Source: an uncultured Collinsella sp. (GTDB lineage Bacteria; Actinomycetota; Coriobacteriia; Coriobacteriales; Coriobacteriaceae). Taken from it: a DNA stretch of 28,927 nt. A program made the position numbers and the translations under genes. The stretch lies in contig CAUGNQ010000023.1 in assembly GCA_959600835.1 (NCBI GenBank), forward strand, positions 1 to 28,927, given 5' to 3'. This document shows, in pieces, positions 23,650 through 28,927 of the stretch (the stretch's first letter is position 1; the number at the start of each line of letters is the position of its first letter). Below the pieces are notes generated by a model. The model saw nothing but the letters and a program-made list of their open reading frames with translations, had not been told where the DNA came from and ran no database searches.

Positions 23650-25665
23650 CTACATCACCTCCGCGTGAGGGGTCAAACCATTTGCCTTGAGCACCTCGTC
23701 GGGGAGCTCGGAATAGAAGTGCTCGGTGCCGGGCACGCGCTTGAAGACCGGACGGGTGTCCAGGCCAATGCGCGGATGGCTCGAGCGGGGCGCGAAGCGA
23801 TCGCCCTTGGGGAAATCGCGCGGGCTCGGAACGGCGCCGGGCACCTGGTGCAGACGGCCCGAACCGCTCTCGATGGACAGAACGGAGCCCAGAAGACCGC
23901 GGGTGTACTCGTGGATCGGGTTAGTGAGCAGCTCCTTGGTGGGCGCCTGCTCGATAACCTGACCGGCGTACATAACCGTGATGTTATGGGCGACCTCGGC
24001 GACCAGCGCCAAGTCATGCGAGACGAAGATCATGGCAAAGCCGAGCTTGGCCTGAAGGTCGTTGAGCAGCTTGATGACCTGCTTCTGGACGGTAACGTCC
24101 AGAGCGGTCGTGGGCTCGTCGCAGATGACCAGCTTGGGGTCGCGGGTAAGGGCCATAGCGATCAGGACACGCTGACGCTGGCCACCGGAAAGCTCATGCG
24201 GGTAGCTCTCGAGCGTACGCTTGGGGTCGAGGCCCACGAGCTCCAGGAGTTCCTCGGCGCTGCGGGTGCCGCCGCGCTTGGTGAGCTGCTTCATCTGGGC
24301 AGAGATGAGCATGGAGGGGTTGAGCGAGGACAGGGCGTCCTGATAGACCATAGCGATATCGGTACCGCGCAGGCCGAACCACTCCTTCTTGCTCATCTTG
24401 AGCAGGTCGCGGCCCTCCCAGAGGACCTCGCCGGAAAGGTGCTCGTCATCGTCGGTCAGGCCCATGATGGCCAGCGTGGTGATGGACTTACCGCAACCGG
24501 ACTCGCCCACCAGGCCCATGGTCTGACCAGGACGGACGTCAAAGTTGACATGGTCGACGACGTTGATATCGCCGTGATGCTCAAACTGAATGCAGAAGTC
24601 ACGGACCGAGAGAATCGGTTCGACAGACTCGTCGGGCACATGGCGATCGTCACGCTTGAGCTCGACATCGCGCAGGGCGCCAAGGCGAGCGGAGAGGGAC
24701 TGGGCCTGCTCCTTGTAGGCGCGAACGGGGTCGGAGACCAGCAGGTCGGCCTCGCGACGCTTGGAGGAATCGGTCGGATCCAGGGCGGCGGAGGGAGCAG
24801 CGGCCATGGCGTCGGTAATGCCCTCGGAGAGGATGTTGAGCGCCAGGCAGGTGATCATGATGGCCAGGCCCGGGAACAGCGCCTGCCACCAACGGCCGGC
24901 GAGCACGCCGCCGCGGGCGTCGGCGAGGATGTTGCCCCAGGTAGCGGTGGGCTCCTGGATACCAGCGCCGATGAAGGTCAGCGAGGCCTCGAAGATGATG
25001 GCGTCGGCGACCAGGGTAACGGTGAAGACCATGATCGGGGCGATGCAGTTACGCAGAACATGCTTGATCAAAATCCACGGAGCCTTGGCGCCGGAAACGA
25101 TGACCGCGCGGACATAGTCCTCGCCGTACTCGGACACGATGTTGGCGCGCACGATACGGGCAATCTGCGGAGTGTACATAAAGCCGATGGCGAAGATGAT
25201 CGACGGCACGGAGTTGCCCAGGATGGAGACGAAGACGGCCGCGAGGGCGATGCCCGGGATGGACATGATGATGTCCAGGATACGCATGATCGTCTCGGAA
25301 ACGGCCTTGCGCGAAACCGCCGCAAGGGCGCCCACGACCGAGCCGCAGACCAGAGCCATGGCAGTGGCGCCAAAGCCGATAATCAGCGAGTAACGACCAC
25401 CGTAGAGCATGCGCGACAGAATGTCGCGACCCTTATCGTCGGTACCGAAGATAAATCCGTTGCCGGGAGCCTGGCGAGCCGTAAAAATCTCGACCGGGCT
25501 ATAGGGGGCAAGAAGGGGCGCCAGAATCGCAGTCAGGGCGACCAGCACCAACACGACGGCGGCAATCTTAGAAGACAGCGTCATCTTCTTCCAGCCACCG
25601 AGCTTGAGCCCCTTGGAGGCAGCCTTCTCGAGCTGCTCGGTTTGCTTCTCTCGAATCTTTACCAT
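23650..25665 (-). CDS. Fused ABC permease-ATPase (SatC/SiaG-like)
   Basis: A single 671-residue chain joining a DppC-type permease to a DppD-type ATPase. Residues about 30-290 hold the membrane domain, with FGTDDKGRDI (73-82) and coupling loop DYVRAVIVSGAKAPW. About 291-345 is a charged cytoplasmic linker. The ATPase domain has Walker A 387-394 (GESGCGKS), signature 492-496 (LSGGQ) and Walker B 512-517. The C-terminal tail, which in OppD has four cysteines, lacks them all (DRFAPRSSH at 622-630). Fusion of these two subunits is, to my knowledge, also seen in SatABCD/SiaEFGI sialic-acid importers of Haemophilus ducreyi and Corynebacterium. The reading frame is continuous, so the fusion is not a sequencing artefact at a stop codon. 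It starts three bases after the satB-like gene. Confidence 0.88.
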   Translation of the reverse strand: MVKIREKQTEQLEKAASKGLKLGGWKKMTLSSKIAAVVLVLVALTAILAPLLAPYSPVEIFTARQAPGNGFIFGTDDKGRDILSRMLYGGRYSLIIGFGATAMALVCGSVVGALAAVSRKAVSETIMRILDIIMSIPGIALAAVFVSILGNSVPSIIFAIGFMYTPQIARIVRANIVSEYGEDYVRAVIVSGAKAPWILIKHVLRNCIAPIMVFTVTLVADAIIFEASLTFIGAGIQEPTATWGNILADARGGVLAGRWWQALFPGLAIMITCLALNILSEGITDAMAAAPSAALDPTDSSKRREADLLVSDPVRAYKEQAQSLSARLGALRDVELKRDDRHVPDESVEPILSVRDFCIQFEHHGDINVVDHVNFDVRPGQTMGLVGESGCGKSITTLAIMGLTDDDEHLSGEVLWEGRDLLKMSKKEWFGLRGTDIAMVYQDALSSLNPSMLISAQMKQLTKRGGTRSAEELLELVGLDPKRTLESYPHELSGGQRQRVLIAMALTRDPKLVICDEPTTALDVTVQKQVIKLLNDLQAKLGFAMIFVSHDLALVAEVAHNITVMYAGQVIEQAPTKELLTNPIHEYTRGLLGSVLSIESGSGRLHQVPGAVPSPRDFPKGDRFAPRSSHPRIGLDTRPVFKRVPGTEHFYSELPDEVLKANGLTPHAEVM

Positions 25666-25668
25666 AAT

Positions 25669-26625
25669 CTACACCGTCCTGATGCGCGGGTTGATGAGCA
25701 GGTAGAGCATGTCAACCACGATGTTGATGATGATGAAGGCAAGAGCAACGACGATAACGACGCCCTGAACCAGGTTCGCCTCGTTGCCCTGAACGCCCTG
25801 CAGAATCGCGGTGCCCATGCCGGGGAGGTTGAAGATAACCTCGATGACGACGGCGCCGCCCATGAGGTAACCGATCTTAAGACCGAGGGTGGTGACCGGG
25901 GTGATCAGCGCATTGCGAAGAACGTTGATGCCGACGACGACCTTCTCGGGAACGCCGGCGCCGCGAGCCATACGGACATAATCCTTATCGAGCTCCTCGA
26001 CCATGGCGGTACGCACGATACGAGTCATCTGGCCCGTCAGCGGAAATGCCAAGGCGATAGCGGGCATGATCATACGTCCCAGATAGCCAGCCGGATTCGT
26101 GGTGAAGTGAGGCAGAGCACCCGATGCCGGAAGCACCTTAAGGTAGGAAGAGAACAGCAGGATCAACAGAACGGCAAGCCAGAACGACGGGGTTGCCAAG
26201 CCGGCGATGGAAAAGACGCGGATCACTTGGTCCGGCCATTTGTCGCGATACAGTGCCGCGATGACGCCGAGTAAAAACGAAACGACCGCACCGATGGCAA
26301 GGCCGATGAAGGTCAGCTGCATCGTGACGGGCAGGGCCGTGGAGATGCGCTTGGCAACGGAGTTGCGAGCAGCACCATAGGTGCCCATGTCACCATGGAT
26401 CAAATCGCCCATATAGCGCACGTAGCGCACAGGCCAGGGGTCGTCCAGACCATACTTCTCATGGTACTCGGCAACCGCCTCGGGCGAGGCACCGTCACCC
26501 AACGCCGTGTAGGCGGGGTCGGTCTTGGAGAACGACATAAGGAAGAACACCAGGACGGTGACGCCCAATGCCATGATCGGCAGCGCCACAAGACGCCTTC
26601 CAATCAAACGTAGCAAGTTGTTCAC
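25669..26625 (-). CDS. Sialic-acid-type ABC transporter permease (SatB/DppB-like)
   Basis: A 318-residue DppB-type permease: N-terminal transmembrane helix, six helices in all, coupling loop DYVRMARGAGVPEKVV and the family ending LLYLLINPRIR. It pairs with the permease half of the fused protein. I chose GTG at 26625 because AAGGGGAG lies just upstream; the in-frame start at 26658 lies before that site. It is separated from the binding-protein gene by 157 bases with two hairpins. Confidence 0.88.
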   Translation of the reverse strand: MNNLLRLIGRRLVALPIMALGVTVLVFFLMSFSKTDPAYTALGDGASPEAVAEYHEKYGLDDPWPVRYVRYMGDLIHGDMGTYGAARNSVAKRISTALPVTMQLTFIGLAIGAVVSFLLGVIAALYRDKWPDQVIRVFSIAGLATPSFWLAVLLILLFSSYLKVLPASGALPHFTTNPAGYLGRMIMPAIALAFPLTGQMTRIVRTAMVEELDKDYVRMARGAGVPEKVVVGINVLRNALITPVTTLGLKIGYLMGGAVVIEVIFNLPGMGTAILQGVQGNEANLVQGVVIVVALAFIIINIVVDMLYLLINPRIRTV

Positions 26626-26665
26626 GTTCTCTCCCCTTTCTTTTGTCGGTAGGACCAACTGGTAT

Positions 26666-26683
26666 ATGAGTACGGATACTCAT
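26666..26683 (-). promoter_or_regulatory. Intercistronic hairpin binding protein-permease (distal)
   Basis: A 7-bp perfect stem ATGAGTA/TACTCAT with a 4-base loop, directly beside the larger hairpin at 26687-26720. Confidence 0.5.
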
Positions 26684-26686
26684 TAC

Positions 26687-26720
26687 AAGACCCGAGCGAC
26701 ATCGAGGTCGCCCGGGTCTT
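26687..26720 (-). promoter_or_regulatory. Intercistronic hairpin binding protein-permease (proximal)
   Basis: A 14-bp stem AAGACCCGAGCGAC/GTCGCCCGGGTCTT with one mismatch and a 6-base loop. The T-rich tail is on the plus-strand side; in the direction of transcription (minus) it is followed by GTAATG, so termination would be weak. It probably sets the binding-protein to permease ratio. Confidence 0.6.
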
Positions 26721-26782
26721 TGTTTCAACTATGAGGATACGGTCCCAACGACCGACATCCTGCATACAGACTCAAGCGAGTC

Positions 26783-28396
26783 TTACGCCTTGACGGTCGC
26801 AACGCCCCTGAAGGACATGCTCGTCGTGCCGATGCCCTTGAAGCCATCGAGGGCCTCGCCGTTGGGCGCAGTGGACGGATCGTCCCAGGAAGCGGAGACG
26901 GTCTTGACGTGGACAACGGGGTACAGAACGGCGTTGTCGGCAATGATGTCGAAGCACTCGTTCCACTTCTTCTGCTGCTCATCGCCCTCGGCGGCAAGAG
27001 CCTCGTCCATGAGACCGTGGAGCTTCTGCCACTCAGCGGACTCCTTCCACGGGCAACGGGTCTGCATCCAGACGTTGTCGCCGTACCACCAGTTGAGCAG
27101 CAGGTCGGGGTCGGCGCCGAAGCAGGAAGGATCGCCAGGGGCAAGGAGGATATCGTAGGCCTCGCCGCCGTCGATGGCAGCGTAGGTGGCCGGCGAGGTA
27201 TCGGTCTGGATGGTCACATCGAAGCCGAGAGCGTCGAGGTCATTCTTGACCTGGGCGGCCATGCCCTTAATCTGCTCGTTGTCGGTGGTGCGCAGGGTGA
27301 TGGCACCCGGGGTGATGCCAGACTCCTCGATGAGCTTCTTGGCCTTCTTGGCGTCGGTCTTGTACACCGTGGAAGCCTCATGATAGTTGGTGAAGCTCTT
27401 GGGCAGGTAGCAGCTGGCAGCGGTGGCAAGGCCGGCGAAGGTGTTGCTGACCATCTTCTCGGTGTCGAGCGCATACATGACAGCCTGACGGACCTTGACG
27501 TTGTTCCAAGGCTCCTTGGCGACGTTGAACATGATGAAGCGGGTGCCGAAACCCTGAACGTTATCGATCTTGCAGCCGGCGCTCTCGAGCTGGTCGACGG
27601 CGTCAGCGGTAACGAGCTCCATAACGAGCGTGGAGCCCTCCTGCTGAGCGGTAACGCGAGCGGTGGGGTCGGTCAGGATGCTGTACTGGATCTTCTTATC
27701 CTCGGCAGCATACTCACCGTTGTACTCGGGGTTGGGAACCAGGGTGATCTCGGTATCGGAGATAGAGTCGTACATCCAGGGGCCGGAGCCGATCGGCTGC
27801 TTGGCGCGATCCTCCTCGGTCTGGGTGGCCGGGGTAACGCGGACGATGGCCAGACGATCCTTGAGCAGGGAGAAGTTGGGGACCTTGGTCTTGACCGTCA
27901 CGGTGCTGGCGTCCTTGGCCTCGATGGACTCGAAGGGCTGGAAGAACGGAGCATAGGTAGCGGAAGCGGCGCAAGCGGTGTAGGAGGCAACGACATCGTC
28001 AGCGGTGACCTCGGTGCCATCGGAGAACTTGGCGCCCTTGCGGATGGTGACCTCGAAAGTGGTGTCGTCCACAGACTTGGGATCGTCGGTGGCGAGCTCT
28101 TTGAAGGTGCTGTAGTCGTGGTAATCGATGCCGTAGAGGCCCTCGACGACGTGCCAGTTAGCACCCAGGCCCACAGCGGAGCCGGTGCTGGCGGGATCGA
28201 AGCTGGACGGAGCGTAAGCGGAACCAGCGGTGATCACGCCGCCGCCACGGTTGGCGGAATCGGTGGAACCGGAAGCGGAACCCTCGTCGCTAGAGCTGCC
28301 ACCGCAGCCGGTGAGACCAAGCCCTGCGACAGCAGCGACGCTGCCGGTGAGGCCGAGGAACGAACGCCTGGACATACCCTTGTTGATGATGGCCAT
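26783..28396 (-). CDS. Substrate-binding lipoprotein of the sialic-acid ABC importer (SatA-like)
   Basis: A 537-residue SBP_bac_5-family lipoprotein. The signal region has a clear twin-arginine motif SRRSFLG (9-15), a hydrophobic segment and lipobox LTGC with Cys31, then a Ser/Gly/Asp linker. It belongs to the same superfamily as OppA but is clearly divergent from it. Sialic-acid specificity is inferred from the operon, not from binding residues; peptides remain possible. I chose ATG at 28396 with TAGGAG upstream; the in-frame start at 28411 overlaps that site. First gene of the operon. Confidence 0.88.
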   Translation of the reverse strand: MAIINKGMSRRSFLGLTGSVAAVAGLGLTGCGGSSSDEGSASGSTDSANRGGGVITAGSAYAPSSFDPASTGSAVGLGANWHVVEGLYGIDYHDYSTFKELATDDPKSVDDTTFEVTIRKGAKFSDGTEVTADDVVASYTACAASATYAPFFQPFESIEAKDASTVTVKTKVPNFSLLKDRLAIVRVTPATQTEEDRAKQPIGSGPWMYDSISDTEITLVPNPEYNGEYAAEDKKIQYSILTDPTARVTAQQEGSTLVMELVTADAVDQLESAGCKIDNVQGFGTRFIMFNVAKEPWNNVKVRQAVMYALDTEKMVSNTFAGLATAASCYLPKSFTNYHEASTVYKTDAKKAKKLIEESGITPGAITLRTTDNEQIKGMAAQVKNDLDALGFDVTIQTDTSPATYAAIDGGEAYDILLAPGDPSCFGADPDLLLNWWYGDNVWMQTRCPWKESAEWQKLHGLMDEALAAEGDEQQKKWNECFDIIADNAVLYPVVHVKTVSASWDDPSTAPNGEALDGFKGIGTTSMSFRGVATVKA

Positions 28397-28761
28397 GTCT
28401 TCTCCTATCAATAGAGAATCTTACCCGGGAGCGCCTAGACGTGCCCCCGCGCAACTTGCGGACGATATATACCTTACCTACCGACGAACCCAACTGAGGT
28501 GCCGCGCTCGGCGACCGATACATACATACGCTTGAACGGTATTTGCTACCGTTCACCGAATTCATTGACAAACGATTCGCCAGACAGTATGTATCGACGA
28601 GGTGAGATATCAGTCTTCGTCAACCCGCAGGATAGCAGGGTTGTTCACCATGGCTAGTCAAACGTTTTAGCGTCAATTAAACCCGAAATCGGCTGGTAAT
28701 CGCCGTGAAATAAATGATTGAAAATCACGCAATCATGTATATCAGTTGTTTAGAGGCGTGT
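28397..28761 (-). promoter_or_regulatory. uvrC-sialic-acid operon intergenic region with promoters and operators
   Basis: A 365-base gene-free stretch. Candidate promoter 1: TTGGGT (28488-28493), 16 bases, TATATA (28466-28471). Candidate promoter 2: TTGTCA (28566-28571), 17 bases, TAGCAA (28543-28548). An inverted repeat GAACGGTA-5-TACCGTTC (28534-28554) covers the -10 of promoter 2, and outer arms CGATACATAC/GTATGTATCG (28516-28525, 28587-28596) bracket both boxes. Further up, CAACCC...GGGTTG (28621-28643) and AAACGTTT (28660-28667) are smaller symmetric elements. No clear uvrC terminator is seen. Confidence 0.55.
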
Positions 28762-28927
28762 TTAGTTTTCGGATTGCTTTGCCGCCGCCTCGGCGCGCTC
28801 GGCATTCCATGCAACGAGCGCCTCGTGAACCGCTTTGGCGACATCGGCAGGAATGCCTCGAACTTCCGCGATCTCTTGCTCGCTCGCCGCGCGCAAACGC
28901 TTCATCGAGCCAAAATGGCGCATAAGG
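28762..28927 (-). CDS. uvrC: UvrABC excinuclease subunit C, C-terminal end (partial)
   Basis: The last 54 or so codons of a minus-strand gene that enters the window from the right; the stop TAA is at 28762-28764. The residues HFGSMKRLRAASEQEIAEV and then RGIPADVAKAVHEAL match the helix-hairpin-helix at the C-terminus of UvrC, the dual-incision nuclease of nucleotide excision repair. The N-terminal nuclease and UvrB-binding domains lie outside. In related actinobacteria uvrC precedes rapZ; here a ten-kilobase operon stands between them. Confidence 0.88.
   Translation of the reverse strand, partial: LMRHFGSMKRLRAASEQEIAEVRGIPADVAKAVHEALVAWNAERAEAAAKQSEN

Noticed and set aside
22600..26274. A 1224-codon open frame on the plus strand opposite the transporter genes
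   Set aside because: It is the antisense shadow of three clear minus-strand transporter genes. Codon bias of GC-rich genes removes stops from the opposite strand; the protein is low-complexity (rich in D, G, L, V, H) with no recognisable motif.
1..28927. CRISPR array, insertion sequence, prophage or riboswitch
   Set aside because: No regularly spaced repeats, transposase, integrase or phage gene was seen, and no leader matched a riboswitch class I can recognise by eye.

Overview
The window reads as a chromosomal segment of a Coriobacteriia actinobacterium, most likely a Collinsella-like gut organism. This rests on moderately high GC, the actinobacterial uvrC / rapZ-whiA / gap-pgk-tpiA-gpmI-secG order, the protein sequences and the Tat-type lipoprotein signals. 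The taxonomic call is inference; no 16S gene is present. Every recognised gene lies on the minus strand, so the window is read from right to left.

Layout, right to left. (1) At 28762-28927 lies the 3' end of uvrC. (2) At 18037-28396 lies a sialic-acid uptake and catabolism operon. It encodes a substrate-binding lipoprotein, a permease, a fused permease-ATPase, an ATPase (Opp/Dpp-type importer, resembling SatABCD/SiaEFGI systems), two tandem overlapping acetyl-esterase-family proteins of which one has lost its nucleophile, then nanA, nanK and nanE, and ends in a terminator. (3) At 10791-17917 lies the housekeeping block rapZ, whiA, gap, pgk, tpiA, gpmI, secG. In many actinobacteria uvrC directly precedes rapZ, so the sialic-acid operon appears inserted into that conserved cluster; yvcK, often between rapZ and whiA, is absent here. 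(4) At 4557-10500 lies an oligopeptide importer operon oppABCDF. (5) At 3961-4556 is a 596-base gene-free region with two very long nested inverted repeats and several smaller hairpins. (6) At 641-3960 are tRNA-Leu(GAG), a PAS-GAF-PP2C (SpoIIE-type) phosphatase and a single-chain STAS-HATPase protein, a partner-switch regulatory pair. (7) At 1-535 are two identical tRNA-Gly(GCC) genes, tRNA-Cys(GCA) and a residual tRNA-Gly acceptor-stem minihelix, each followed by its own terminator.

How it fits together. The importer in (2) would bring in sialic acid (N-acetylneuraminate). Esterase activity could strip O-acetyl groups. NanA then splits the sugar to ManNAc and pyruvate, NanK phosphorylates ManNAc, and NanE gives GlcNAc-6-P for glycolysis, whose lower half is encoded next door. 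No sialidase, nagA/nagB or dedicated regulator is visible. The opp and sialic-acid operons share a design: Tat-like lipoprotein gene first, then a ~157-base spacer with two hairpins, then the membrane components.

Most notable items: the catalytically dead-looking esterase paralogue; the single-chain STAS-HATPase; the long nested hairpins; a shared AT-rich palindrome abutting the -35 box of both tRNA promoters; the minihelix remnant; and a nested inverted repeat overlapping a candidate promoter in front of the sialic-acid operon.
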